Position numbers and translations under genes: made by a program. From assembly GCA_963738665.1 (NCBI GenBank), contig CAVTXL010000003.1, forward strand, positions 620,001 to 684,000: a DNA stretch of 64,000 nt. Reading direction: 5' to 3'. Origin of the DNA: JABDGM01 sp963738665 (lineage in GTDB: Bacteria; Planctomycetota; Planctomycetia; Pirellulales; Lacipirellulaceae). Position 1 is the stretch's first letter. Each line of letters begins with the position of its first letter. Shown here one piece after another: positions 28,270-37,567 of the stretch. Under the pieces are notes generated by a model, which saw only the letters and a list, made by a program, of their open reading frames with translations, was not told the DNA's origin and did not search any database.

Positions 28270-29905
28270 GTGTCCAGAATGGGGAAAAGGGATCGGAACA
28301 GGCGGAAAGTGCGACGGGCACGAACGAGTCGGCGGGCGGCTGAGACTGATTCGAGTTTCGCCAATATTGAGCGCGGCGAAGAGGTTTGCCCCGAGGCGGA
28401 GAGCAAAGGTGGCGAGCCGCTGGGTACACTCGCGTGGGGAGACAAGTATTTAAAGGAGCATTTTGCACACGCTTCGTCGGCGATGCACGAATGGCTCGGT
28501 GAGCAACTGGACAGCTTTCGTAACGAGCGCGGCGTGAAGATCAACGTGATTGGTCCGCGGGGGAGCGCGAAATCGACCCTCGTCACATTCTGCTACGTGC
28601 TGCAGGCGGCTGTGAATGACCTTGAGCCGTACATTTGGATCGTGTCGGATACGAGCGACCAGGCCAAGTTGCACTTGGACAACCTGCGGGTCGAGCTCGA
28701 TGAGAACAAGGAGCTGAAGAAGGGCTACGCGGCGGCAATAGGCCGGGGCCGGCATTGGCGATCGGCAGTGCTGCAACTTCCCAACGGCGTGACGATTGAA
28801 TCGTTCGGCGCAGGCCAGGGATTGCGGGGTCGTCGTCGGAGGGCGAAGCGGCCGACGTTGATCATATGCGACGACTTGCAGAACGATAGCCACATGGCGT
28901 CGGCTGCGCTGCGCGAAGCATCGCGCCGCTGGTTTCATGGAACGCTGATGAACGTCGGGACTCCGACAACGAACGTGGTCAACCTGGCGACGGCGCTGCA
29001 CCGCGAAGCGCTGGCCCTGGAACTGACGCGGACGGCCGGTTGGACATCGCAAATATTCGCGGCAATTCGGCAATGGCCCGACAACATGCAGATTTGGGAC
29101 GAATGGGAAAAGATTTACTGCGACGTCGACAACGCGGACGCACGGCGGGCGGCGCGGGAGTTTTACGAGGGCCATCGCGCGGAGATGGACGAAGGCGCGT
29201 CCGTGCTGTGGCCGGAGGTCGAGGATCTTTACACGCTGATGCGGATGCGGGCGGAAATTGGACGCACGGCGTTCGACCGCGAAAAGCAAGGCTTGCCGCT
29301 GAACCCGGAGATGTGCGAATGGCCGGAGGAGTATTTCGACGAGCACATCTGGTTCGACGCCTGGCCGAGCACGTTTGTGGTTCGCACGATCGCGCTCGAT
29401 CCGAGCAAGGGACGCGACGCGGGGCGGGGCGATTTTTCGGCCTATGTTGTGTTGGGAATCGACTCGAAGGGCGTTCACTACGCGGAGGCGGATATGGTGC
29501 GCCGCCCCACGCCGCAGATGGTGGCGGACGGCGCGGCGTTGTGTCTGCGAATCCGCCCAAATGCTTTCGGCATCGAAGCCAATCAGTATCAAGAGCTGTT
29601 ATGCGGCGAGTTTGAGGCCGAGTTTGCCCGTCAGCGGATTACGCACATTGTGCCGGCGGCGATTCACAACCACGTGAATAAGTTGGTGCGGATTCGGCGA
29701 TTGGGCCCGCTCTTGGCACAACGAAAGCTGCGATTTTTGCGAGCGTCGCCGTCGACGCGGATGCTGGTGGATCAATTGCGTGATTTCCCTGTGGGCGCAC
29801 GACGACGGGCCGGATGCGCTCGAAATGGCGCTTCGCCTGGCGGAGGAAATTTTGTGTGGGCGGAACCTGAGCGACGGCCTGGGAAACCGGTTGCCGGTGG
29901 GTTGA
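28270..29905 (+). CDS. terL: Phage terminase large subunit, C-terminal frameshift
   Basis: The DNA-packaging motor. ATPase half: Walker A in VIGPRGSAKSTLV, Walker B LIICDDLQND and coupling region HGTLMNVGTPTTNVVN. Nuclease half, RNase H-like: TIALDPSKGRDAGRGDFSAYVVLGID with metal-binding Asp, FGIEANQYQELL, and at the end HDDGPDALEMALRLAEE, reached only after a frameshift near 29795, giving a stop at 29903-29905. GTG 28270 or ATG 28279 is the start. Length of about 545 residues is normal. No small terminase gene was found next to it. Confidence 0.88.
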
Positions 29906-29998
29906 ATATAGCCGGGACTTAAGTCCGTGCCACACAGGGGCGCCAGAGACGTTGCGGCCTTTCAGGCCACCAGATCGCTTGCTCAATGGGGAAATAAT

Positions 29999-31387
29999 AT
30001 GGCGATTGAAACCAAAAATTATGCAACGAGCGGCGTCGAGCGGCGGTTGCTCGAAGTGTTCGACGTTTTGTGGGACGACTTTGTCGACCCGCGCGAAGCG
30101 TATGCAGGAGACGACGGCTGGTGGCGCCGGTCGGCGGCGGCGTGTCGACGTTTCGTAGCGGCGGCGGGCCTCTGACCGAGCAGCAACTGGCCGAGCTGCG
30201 CGGCCAGTGCCGCGCTCTGGCCGCGACGAACGAGTTTGCCATCAACGGCCACGAGAACCGCATCAGCTACATCGTCGGCGCCGGGCACAGCTACCGCGCG
30301 ACGGTATGCAAGGGCATGGACGCGCCGGCCGAGTCGGCGCTGGCCGTGCAAAAAGTGCTCGATCGGTTCCAAGAGGAGAACCGCTGGCAACAGCGGCAGC
30401 AGGAGATCGTCCGCCGGCTGGACCGCGACGGCGAAGCGTTCTTGCGGTTCTTTGTCGACGATGACGGGTTAACGCGGGTGCGCTTCATCGAGCCGGACCA
30501 GGTCGCCACGCCGGCCGCGCTCGCCGGCGACCCGGCGGCCAGCTTCGGCATTCAGACCGAGGCCGACGACGTGGAAACCGTGTTGGGCTATTACGTCGAC
30601 GGCGAGTTCGTCGACGCCGGCGACGTGCAGCACCGCCAGGCGAACGTCGACGTCAACGTCAAGCGCGGGCTGCCGCTGTACTCGCCGGTGCGGAAGAATC
30701 TGCGGCGGGCCGAGAAGCTGCTGCGCAACATGAGCGTCGTGGCCGAGATCCAATCGGCCATCGCGCTGATCCGCAAGCACCGGGGCGTCAGCCGCAGCGG
30801 CGTCGAGCAGTTTGTCGCCGACGCGGACCGACGTCACCGTGACCGGTACGTCGACGGCCCGGACGCGGCGATTTCCGCCAATACGGCCCCGGCACGATTC
30901 TCGACGCGCCGGCCGGGCTGGAATACGACTTTCCGACGCGGGGCCTCGACGCGGCAGCTTCGTCACCGTGCTGCAGGCCGAGCTGCGGGCGATCGCCAGC
31001 CGGCTGGTGATGCCCGAGTTCATGTTCACCTCCGACGCGTCGAACGCGAACTACGCCTCGACGATGGTGGCCGAAGGGCCGGCGATGAAGATGTTCGAGC
31101 GGCTGCAGGCCAGCCAGATCGAGCACGACCTGGCGGTGATGTGGCGCGTGGTCGACAGCGCGATCGCGGCCGGCCAACTGCCGGCGAGCGTGCGCGAGGT
31201 GTGCAACATTCAAATCGTGCCGCCGTCGCTGCACGTCCGCGACCAGCTGCGGCAAACGCAGGTCGACCGCATCGCGTTCGAGAGCGGCGTCCTCTCGCCG
31301 CAGACGTGGAGCCAGCACCTGGGGCTGGACTACGACCAGGAGCAGAAGAACTTGGCGCTGCATCGCCAGGGCAGTCAGCCTGCTTAA
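29999..31387 (+). CDS. Phage portal protein, at least three frameshifts
   Basis: Starts MAIETKNYATSGVERRLLEVFD. One G missing at about 30131 shifts DGWWAPVGGGVSTFRSGG; the long middle frame carries ALAATNEFAINGHENRISYIVG, LDRDGEAFLRFFVDDDG, VRFIEPDQV and VLGYYVDGE, typical portal strands; further shifts near 30820-30880 and 30955 lead through QYGPGTILDAPAGLEYDFPT into VLQAELRAIASRLVMPEFMFTSDASNANYAS, the classic late portal segment. The end is QGSQPA at 31387. About 460 residues when joined. Forms the dodecameric DNA entry vertex in phage heads. Follows terL with a 94-nt gap. Confidence 0.82.
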
Positions 31388-31480
31388 ACACGACGCCGCG
31401 GAGCGCGCCTGGCGGCCGAAGTGATCAAGTGGCCGAAAACGTATCTGTACATATAGTCAGTAATGTGGTATACTCACGCC

Positions 31481-31667
31481 ATGACTCAAGCAATTGCCGC
31501 AACAGTGCCGCAGGCGGATAAACTCGAACAAGCGGAGTCGGCCCTGGCGCAGCTCATTGCCGACGCCGCGCAGCGCGGGTTTTACGGCACGGCCGGCATG
31601 ACCCTCTCGCATCCAAGACGGCCCGATCCAGCACATCCGCCTGGCGATGGAGAGGATGATCAAATAG
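31481..31667 (+). CDS. Small DUF2292/YezD-like protein, one frameshift
   Basis: MTQAIAATVPQADKLEQAES starts at 31481. After GFYGTAGMTLS the natural continuation, IQDGPIQHIRLAMERMIK, lies in the next frame and stops at 31665-31667. The 'GxxxxTLxIQDGxIQHIRxxER' ending resembles small YezD/DUF2292-type proteins. About 61 residues; function unknown. A TATACT hexamer (31470-31475) lies just upstream and might be a -10 element. Confidence 0.5.
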
Positions 31668-31762
31668 GTGTCAGGTGTCGGGTGTCGAGTGTCAGGGAAA
31701 TGCAGCCGATGCCTAACACCTGACACCTGAGAACTGACACCTGAGACCTGACACTTGAGACC
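31668..31762. repeat. Imperfect inverted low-complexity repeat, GTGTCAGGT type, second copy
   Basis: GTGTCAGGTGTCGGGTGTCG (from 31669) is followed by CACCTGACACCTGAGAACTG-type units (31715-31760), the same repeat class as 26301-26450. Confidence 0.6.
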
Positions 31763-31769
31763 AGTTATT

Positions 31770-31847
31770 CGGTATCGCACCGAGGTCGCCGCGGCGGCTA
31801 TCGGGTCGAGCCCAGCGGGAAATCCGAGGATTTCCGGTTGGGCTTTT
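31770..31847 (+). ncRNA. Leader RNA element B with rho-independent terminator
   Basis: CGGTATC (31770-31776), a GTCGCC/GGCGGC hairpin (31785-31797), CTATC, GAGCCC, then a 17-bp stem with one mismatch (31809-31825 with 31827-31843) and six T. Same block order as element A at 23259, with a T-A to T-G pair change in the hairpin. It ends about 26 nt before the prohead-protease start. Confidence 0.6.
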
Positions 31848-31872
31848 TTATTTGCAGCAACAGGGGAAACGC

Positions 31873-32853
31873 ATGTCAGAACTACTGCAAGAATTTGTCG
31901 ACTCGACGAGCGAGCGGCTGCGGGTCGATCGGGCGGCGGGCGTGATTCGCGGCGTGAAGCTGCTGGGCCTGGAGTCGCGCAACGGACGCCGCTATCGCGA
32001 AGCGGCGTTGGCCGAAGCGGTCGGGCTGTACGAAGGCGCGAAGGTCAACATCAATCACCCGAAGGGGAGCCCACTGTCGCCGCGCGATTATCAGGACCGC
32101 TTGGGCGTCGTCCGCGGCGTGGAGTTCCGGGCGGGCGAGGGGCTGTTTGGCGACTTGCATTTCAATCCGAAGCACGCCCTGTCGGAGCAGCTTGTGTGGG
32201 ACGCCGAGACACGCGCCGCAAAACGTCGGCCTGTCGCACAACGTGCTGGCCCGCACCTCGCGCAGCGGCGATGAGACGGTCGTCGAAGCGATCACGAAGG
32301 TGCAGAGCATCGACCTGGTCGCCGACCCGGCCACGACTGCGGGCTTGTTTGAACACCAGCAGCCCGCTTTGCCGGCAGAGGGCGATGCCCAGGCGGTCGA
32401 AGTTCCGTGGAACGCGATCACAGTTGAGCAGTTGGAGCGGCACCGGCCCGAATTACTGGCCGAGATTCGCAGCGGCGGGCGAAATCGCAACTCGCAGCGC
32501 TTCGACGGGAGCTCGATGAGCACGCGGCGCGCGATGCGGGCCGGCGGCGGCGCGAGCGAATTGCCGAGCTGCTTGTCGAGCACGGTCTGCCACGGCCCGG
32601 GAACGGCGGGGAGGCGTGCCGGCGCCTGCTTGGCGAGGCATTTTTGGAAAGCTTGTTCGCCGCGCCGGATGAGGCAGCGCTGAAGAAGCTCATCGAAGAG
32701 CGGGCCGAATTGGTGCGAAGCGCACGGCGGTGGGACGGTGGCAACGAGCCATCCCAGCGCCGGCCGAGGTCGCGGAGCCAGGCGGGCCTTGGTTCAGCGG
32801 GCACGAAATGCGATTCGGCGGCCGCGTTTGCGGCCGCCATTCGCGGCCGCTAA
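31873..32853 (+). CDS. Phage prohead protease (with scaffold-like C-terminus), two or more frameshifts
   Basis: MSELLQEFVDSTSERLRVDRAAGVIRGVKLLG starts at 31873. The first frame continues through KVNINHPKG and LGVVRGVEFRAGEGLFGDLHFNPKH; near 32215 it shifts to PQNVGLSHNVLARTSRSGDETVVEAITKVQSIDLVADPATTAGLFE, the typical end of head-maturation proteases (S-x-D-L-V-x-x-P). Near 32480 it shifts again into a charged helical region (LRRELDEHAARDAG...LKKLIEERAELV) like a scaffold, ending AAAFAAAIRGR. The likely catalytic His is in HP of NINHPKG or SHNV. It lies directly after leader element B and before decoration and capsid genes. Confidence 0.72.
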
Positions 32854-32915
32854 GGGCGCGCGTGTTTCAAACGACAGTTGAATCCAATCACTCACCAAGT
32901 TGAGGAGTAATTGTT

Positions 32916-33389
32916 ATGGCGAACACAATGCGATGGCGATACGGCGACACGTCGCCGGTGATGCTGCCGGTCGACGCGGCGACGGTGATCGAGATCGGCG
33001 ATCTGGTGTACCTCGAAACGGACGATGCGCAACCGGCCTCGGCGCAGGCCGATCAGGGCACGGAATCTGGCAATCAGCAACTGTTTCACACGAAATTTGC
33101 GGGCGTGGCGATGCAAGCCTCGGCCAGCGGCGACACGACGCCGATTCGCGTGGCGACGACGGGCGTGTTTGAGTTCGACATCGTCAGCACGACGCTGGAA
33201 GTGGGCGATGCCATCGGCGCCGACGAAGATGCGGGCGGGACGGCGCTGTTGAACCAGACGGTTGCCAAGGTCAGCAATTTGAACGCGGCCATCGGGCGAT
33301 GTGCCAAGCGGCTCAACCCGGCCGGCACGCGGACGCTGGTCGACGTCGTCAGCACGGTCTCACTCGGCGGCCCGCAAGCGGCGGCGTAG
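32916..33389 (+). CDS. Phage head decoration/stabilisation protein (DUF2190-like)
   Basis: 157 residues, beta-rich, starting MANTMRWRYGDTSPVMLPVD after a GAGGAG ribosome-binding site. 'VIEIGDLVYLETDDA', 'FAGVAMQASASGDTTPIRVATTGVFEFDI' and 'GDAIGADEDAGGTALLNQ' follow the layout of DUF2190-type capsid-associated proteins (GD-x-V, GV-F strands). Its place between protease and major capsid supports this. Confidence 0.65.
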   Translation: MANTMRWRYGDTSPVMLPVDAATVIEIGDLVYLETDDAQPASAQADQGTESGNQQLFHTKFAGVAMQASASGDTTPIRVATTGVFEFDIVSTTLEVGDAIGADEDAGGTALLNQTVAKVSNLNAAIGRCAKRLNPAGTRTLVDVVSTVSLGGPQAAA

Positions 33390-33395
33390 TGAAAC

Positions 33396-33530
33396 AGGTG
33401 ACAGGGAGCAGGGAGCGAGCGGTTCGTTGCAACGCATCCCGAATCCGCCCGTTCTGCGATTCGACTCGCTGGTAAGCGCTCCCCCCTACTCACTTACTCA
33501 CTTACTCATTCACCATTCTCCACACAGGAG
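33396..33530. repeat. Low-complexity spacer before the capsid gene
   Basis: GGTGACAGGGAGCAGGGAGC-type purine-rich units near 33396-33420 and CTCACTTACTCACTTACTC-type pyrimidine-rich units at 33489-33510 face each other, followed by the AGGAG ribosome-binding site (33526-33530) of the capsid gene. Confidence 0.5.
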
Positions 33531-33538
33531 CTACCAAC

Positions 33539-34699
33539 GTGACATTGCAATATCGTGAACTCAAACGGCGGTACGAGCTGGACGGCGCCGACCAAACGGT
33601 TTCGCACTTGAGCGAGGCGATCGCGGCCGGCCATTTGCGGCCGGAAGACTTCAGCATTCGCGACCTGGCCGAGACGCTCGTGCCCGACGGGCGCGAGTGG
33701 GTGCGGCTGCTCGATCCGCGCAGCACGGGCAGCGTGCACGTGCTGGAAGCGGGCGACGGCGTCGATGCGACCGCGTTTCTGAACATCACCGGCCAGGTGA
33801 TCTACTCCAAGATCATGGAGGCCTACACGCAGGAAGCGTTCGTCGTCTCGAAACTCGTGAGCACGATCCCCACGCGGCTCGACGGCGAGAAGATTCCCGG
33901 CGTCAGCCGCGTGGCCGACACGGTCGACGAGATCGCGCCCGGCATGCCATACCCGCACCTGGGCTTCGGCGAAGATTATATCGAGACGCCGTCGACGACG
34001 AAGCACGGCTTCATCGTGCCGGTGACGAAGGAGGCCGTATTCTTCGATCGCACGCACCTGGTGCTCAGCCGGGCGGCCGAGGTCGGCGAGATGCTGGGGC
34101 TGAACAAGGAGAAGCGGCTGATCGATCTCGTGATCGGCGTCACGAACAACTACAAGTGGAAAGGCACGTCATACAACACGTACCAGACGGCCGCGCCCTG
34201 GGTGAACACCCTGGCCACGAACGAGCTGGTCGATTGGACGAACGTCGACGCGGCCGAGCAACTCTTCGCCGACATCCTCGACCCGAACACGGGCGAGCCG
34301 GTGCTGATTCGCGGAACGACGGTGCTGGTGACGCCCGCTTACCGACACGCGGCGCATCGCGTGTTTCAGGCGGCCGAGCTGACGTTCACCGCGGCCGGCG
34401 GAACGACGGCGACCGTGGCGGCCAACCCGCTGACGGGTTATCGCGTGCACGACAGCCGGCTGGTGTATCGCCGCATCGTGGCCTCGGGCGTGGCCGCGGC
34501 GACGGCCAAGAAGTGGTGGTTCGTCGGCGATTTCCGGCGGGCGTTCGCCTACATGGAAAACTGGCCGATCACCGTGACGCAAGCGCCGGTCGGCAGCGAG
34601 GCGGAGTTCAACAGCGACATCGTGCTGCGATTCAAGGCCAGCGAGCGGGGCGCGGCGGCGGTGCTCAATCCGCGGTATGTGGTGAAGAACACGGGTTGA
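33539..34699 (+). CDS. Phage major capsid protein (HK97-like fold, inferred)
   Basis: 386 residues from GTG 33539, uninterrupted. Recognisable elements: an N-terminal helical delta-like region (LKRRYELDGADQTVSHLSEAI), SVHVLEAGDGVDATAFLNITGQVIYSKIMEAY, ISRVADTVDEIAPGMPYPHLGFGEDYIETPSTTKHGFIVPVTKEAVFFDRTHLVLSRA is the typical E-loop-to-P-domain span of this capsid type (quoted by landmarks GEDYIETP and PVTKEAVFFDRT), LNKEKRLIDLVIG, and the C-terminal domain ending FKASERGAAAVLNPRYVVK. No protease cleavage site was assigned. Identification rests on position plus these landmarks. Confidence 0.78.
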   Translation: MTLQYRELKRRYELDGADQTVSHLSEAIAAGHLRPEDFSIRDLAETLVPDGREWVRLLDPRSTGSVHVLEAGDGVDATAFLNITGQVIYSKIMEAYTQEAFVVSKLVSTIPTRLDGEKIPGVSRVADTVDEIAPGMPYPHLGFGEDYIETPSTTKHGFIVPVTKEAVFFDRTHLVLSRAAEVGEMLGLNKEKRLIDLVIGVTNNYKWKGTSYNTYQTAAPWVNTLATNELVDWTNVDAAEQLFADILDPNTGEPVLIRGTTVLVTPAYRHAAHRVFQAAELTFTAAGGTTATVAANPLTGYRVHDSRLVYRRIVASGVAAATAKKWWFVGDFRRAFAYMENWPITVTQAPVGSEAEFNSDIVLRFKASERGAAAVLNPRYVVKNTG

Positions 34700-34720
34700 T
34701 TGTTGACTTCGAGTGAGGGG

Positions 34721-34870
34721 CGAGCCGCGATTTTTCTGGCGGACTGAGCGCGGCTCGGTTGTCGGTGCTTTGCCGCAGGCGTGCGGGCGACTTCTAGGGG
34801 CGATCGCCTGCTCGCGCGTGCCAAGAAGCGGTTTGGACGATGTGCCCTGCGGGGCGCCCGTCCAAACCGC
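34721..34870 (+). other. Two tandem perfect inverted repeats downstream of the capsid gene
   Basis: CGAGCCGCG (34721-34729) pairs with CGCGGCTCG (34749-34757), and GCGGTTTGGACG (34828-34839) pairs with CGTCCAAACCGC (34859-34870). Both have 19-nt spacers and neither has a U-tract. They may protect or attenuate the capsid transcript. Confidence 0.55.
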
Positions 34871-34917
34871 ACACCGACGCCTTCGAGGTTGAGCAGACAC
34901 GAATCGAGAGGACACGA

Positions 34918-35399
34918 ATGTCAAACACGATTGCAATTTGGGAAGCGATTGGCGGCGCCCGCCGTCGTCGGGCGGGGCGACGTTCGACTTGCGCAACGGC
35001 CACGTCGTGGCCGATTTCGACGCCGACGCGAATGAAACGATGTATTTCTCTTCCGTGCTGCCTGCGTACTACGCGGGCGGCAACATCACGTGCAAATTGC
35101 ACTGGATGGCCACGTCGGCCACCAGCGGCAACGTCCGCTGGCGGGCGGAATTCGAGCGGCTCGAAGCGGGCGGGCCGGATCTGGATGCCGGCGACTTCCA
35201 AACGGCGGCCGAGGCCACCGGCGCAGCCAGCGCGACCAGCGGCAAGCTCACCGTGACATCAATCACGCTGTCGGCACTCGACTCGGCCGCGGCCGGCGAT
35301 GCGTTTCGCGTTGCGATCACCCGTGTCGCCGATGACGGCACGAACGACACGATGACCGGCGATGCCGAACTGTTGGCCGTCGAGCTGGTGGAGGGTTAG
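34918..35399 (+). CDS. Phage-like structural protein of unknown role, one frameshift
   Basis: MSNTIAIWEAIGGA starts at 34918; one C missing near 34961 displaces PPSSGGATFDLRNGHVVADFDADANETMYFSSVLP. The protein is a beta-sandwich-like chain of about 160 residues: YYAGGNITCKLHWMATSATSGNVRWRAEFERL, then VTSITLSALDSAAAGDAFRVAITRV and the closing GDAELLAVELVEG. This kind of protein is found beside phage capsid or fibre genes. It ends one base before the GTG of the LamG gene, so translational coupling is likely. Confidence 0.6.
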
Positions 35400-35401
35400 T
35401 T

Positions 35402-36211
35402 GTGGCCTACCAGTGCAACATCGCGTCGAGCCAGTATTTCAACGTGGCCGCGCTGAATGTGACGGTTCCGCCCGTGACGCTCAGCATGTGGATCAACGTG
35501 GCATCGGTCGTGGCCAACAAGCACTCGGCGCTCTATATCTGGCGGGGCACGATCAACACCGGCCTGTTGCTGCGCTACGCGGGCGCAACGTGGGAATTGC
35601 GGTACTTCGTGGGCGGCGGAAACGAATGGCAATTGTCGACCGGTTTGACCGTGACCACGGGCGCCTGGCAGCACGCGTGCGTGGCCATCACGAGCACGCA
35701 GGCGAGGTTGTATTTGAACGGCACGTTGTTCACCAACAACGCCAGCCACGCCAGCGCCACGATCAACGCGGCCGGCGACGTGGCCAACGACTCGATCGAC
35801 ACGACGACGCACACGCCGTTCAACGGGATGATCGCGGAGGCAGCGATTTGGAGCGAGGCCCTCTCAAACGACGAGTGCCTGGCCTTGTCGAAGCGAATCT
35901 CGCCGCTGGCTTTGAGCAATCACTTGCATTCGCTCGTGCTATTTAAGGACCTCGTGCGCGACCTCAACCGCGGCATCGGCCCGGCGCTGACGGCCGTCAA
36001 CGGGCCCGGCGTCGCGGCGCATCCGCCGCTTATTTATCCGTCGATCGGTCGGCGGCTGGTGATGCCGTCGGGGACCGCTCCCCCGATCCAGCCGCCATAT
36101 CGAGTTGCATCCGGTCTGTTCGACGCCAATCGGGCAGTTGCCGGTGCTGCGGCAATCACGGGAGCGAGCCGCTGGGACTTCGTGCAGCCTGCCGGAGTAG
36201 TTTCGGGATAG
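35402..36211 (+). CDS. LamG/concanavalin A-like lectin-domain phage protein
   Basis: GTG 35402. Residues ~5-165 form a LamG-type jelly roll: FTLSMWINV-like strand (PVTLSMWINVASV), LYIWRG, the WQHACVAITSTQARLYLNGTLF segment and FNGMIAEAAIWSEALSNDECLAL, all textbook for this fold. The C-terminal part carries a Pro-rich linker and no known domain. In phage-like modules such proteins often decorate heads or fibres and bind glycans. No signal peptide, consistent with virion use rather than secretion. Confidence 0.75.
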   Translation: MAYQCNIASSQYFNVAALNVTVPPVTLSMWINVASVVANKHSALYIWRGTINTGLLLRYAGATWELRYFVGGGNEWQLSTGLTVTTGAWQHACVAITSTQARLYLNGTLFTNNASHASATINAAGDVANDSIDTTTHTPFNGMIAEAAIWSEALSNDECLALSKRISPLALSNHLHSLVLFKDLVRDLNRGIGPALTAVNGPGVAAHPPLIYPSIGRRLVMPSGTAPPIQPPYRVASGLFDANRAVAGAAAITGASRWDFVQPAGVVSG

Positions 36212-36326
36212 CTCTTGATCATCGGCAGACCGGCCAGGTCTTGGGACATTGCAATCTGAATGGACGGCCGACAGCGCTAAGCCGACAGGCCACAGCCGAT
36301 AGTCAGCCAGATAGAAGGAACCGCTC

Positions 36327-36724
36327 ATGCCACAAGCCAACGACATTTACGGCACCGCGTTCAAAAACGGCTCGGCCGTGCTGATGGCGCGAATCGTCGA
36401 CAACGCGGGGCGAACGTGCAGCAAGCGGACCTGTCGGCGATCACATATTCTGTGTTCGAGCTCGACCCGTGTCTGCCGGACCAATTGGCGGTCGTGGCCG
36501 GTCACGACGAGGTGGCCCTGACGGTCTCTGACGTGGTTTTCGATACGCTGCAAACGGGCGGGTTGTGGACGGTCGACGCGATCGGGTTTAACTTCCGCCA
36601 CGAGATCGACGTCAGCAGCGAGGAGGCGTTTCCCAAGGCGGGGGCTGTGTACCAAGTGCGCTATGAATTGACGCCGACCAGCGGGCAGAAGACGATCGTG
36701 CGGTTTCAGATTCGTGTGATTTGA
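36327..36724 (+). CDS. Phage-like protein of unknown role, one frameshift
   Basis: MPQANDIYGTAFKNGSAVLMARIVDNAG starts at 36327 after a GAAGGA site. One G lost from a run near 36411 displaces ANVQQADLSAITYSVFELD. The C-terminal half (TVSDVVFDTLQTGGLWTVDAIGFNFRHEIDV...VYQVRYELTPTSGQKTIVRFQIRVI) is a beta-sandwich resembling phage neck or virion-surface proteins. About 132 residues. Confidence 0.55.
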
Positions 36725-36803
36725 GCAGGGAGCGGGGTGCGGGGGGCGGGGAGCGGGGACGCGGGACGCCAAAGACGCGGGAGCGAAAGGCGAGGAATCA
36801 ACC

Positions 36804-37016
36804 ATGACCGACGTTGAACAGATTCAATCGATTCGCAGTCAGACGCTAGCGCAACTTGATGCATTGCGGGCGGACCCGAAACCGACGTATTGGCTCGACG
36901 GCCAGCGCGTCCATTGGGAACAGTATGCCGAGTCATTGCAGCGGACGGTCGACTGGTGCGATCGCAAGCTGGCCGAGTACCAGCCGTTCGAGGTCCGTTC
37001 GCAGGGGATGACCTGA
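36804..37016 (+). CDS. Small helical phage-like protein
   Basis: 70 residues, MTDVEQIQSIRSQTLAQLDAL..., all-alpha, with the QTLAQLDALRADPKPTYWLDGQ and AESLQRTVDWCDRKLAE helices. This pattern is seen in short proteins next to head-completion genes of phages. Its role in DNA packaging or joining is inferred from position. Confidence 0.6.
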   Translation: MTDVEQIQSIRSQTLAQLDALRADPKPTYWLDGQRVHWEQYAESLQRTVDWCDRKLAEYQPFEVRSQGMT

Positions 37017-37164
37017 TGAAGGCGGCGCTGCCGTATAACCCGGGCAGAGCTGTCAGCCAGCGGCTTTCAGCTATCAGTCAGAAAATAAATGCATCGTTTG
37101 GGGCGCAGGCTTCATTGATAAGGCATCACTCAAAAATAAGTTCTTGAAGTTCGTAGCTGATGGT

Positions 37165-37500
37165 TTTTGAACAAAAGGCAACAAAGGAAACGGAGAAAAA
37201 GATCTCTGTTTCCTCGGTCTCGTCCGTTTGCTCACTCCAGGTTTGCACCGGGAAGAATTAATCGCGACAGGCCGTCGGTCAGTTTCAGCTCGTTGAAATT
37301 GATGATTAGTTCCCAGGGGATTTCGAGCAGTTTCATATAGCTGAGCAGTTGCGCCTTGTTGATGGGAAGAGGCTTGTGCAAACAAAGGGTGCATGTTAGC
37401 TCCTTCAGGAACAGAGGAAACAAACAAGACGAAGGAAACAGAGAACCGGACGAGGCAAGCATTTCTCTGTTGTCTTTGTTTCCGTCTGTTCATTCAAGAG
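37165..37500 (-). pseudogene. GxxExxY-protein C-terminal remnant flanked by AGGAAACAGAG-type repeats
   Basis: On the minus strand at about 37237-37396 the frame reads LPINKAQLLSYMKLLEIPWELIINFNELKLTDGLSRLILPGA, by its landmarks (KAQLLSYMKLL, LIINFN, DG, R) the end of a GxxExxY protein. The N-terminal GxxExxY part is missing, so it is a fragment. Both sides carry low-complexity runs (AACAAAGGAAACGGAGAAA near 37169 and its complements near 37200 and 37470). It interrupts the phage-like module and was probably inserted with the repeats. Confidence 0.55.
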
Positions 37501-37567
37501 CCTTACACCACCTGCCTCCGTCGTTGAAATGCCGAAGTTATTGTTGAGTTGTCCCTAAGGGCACGCC

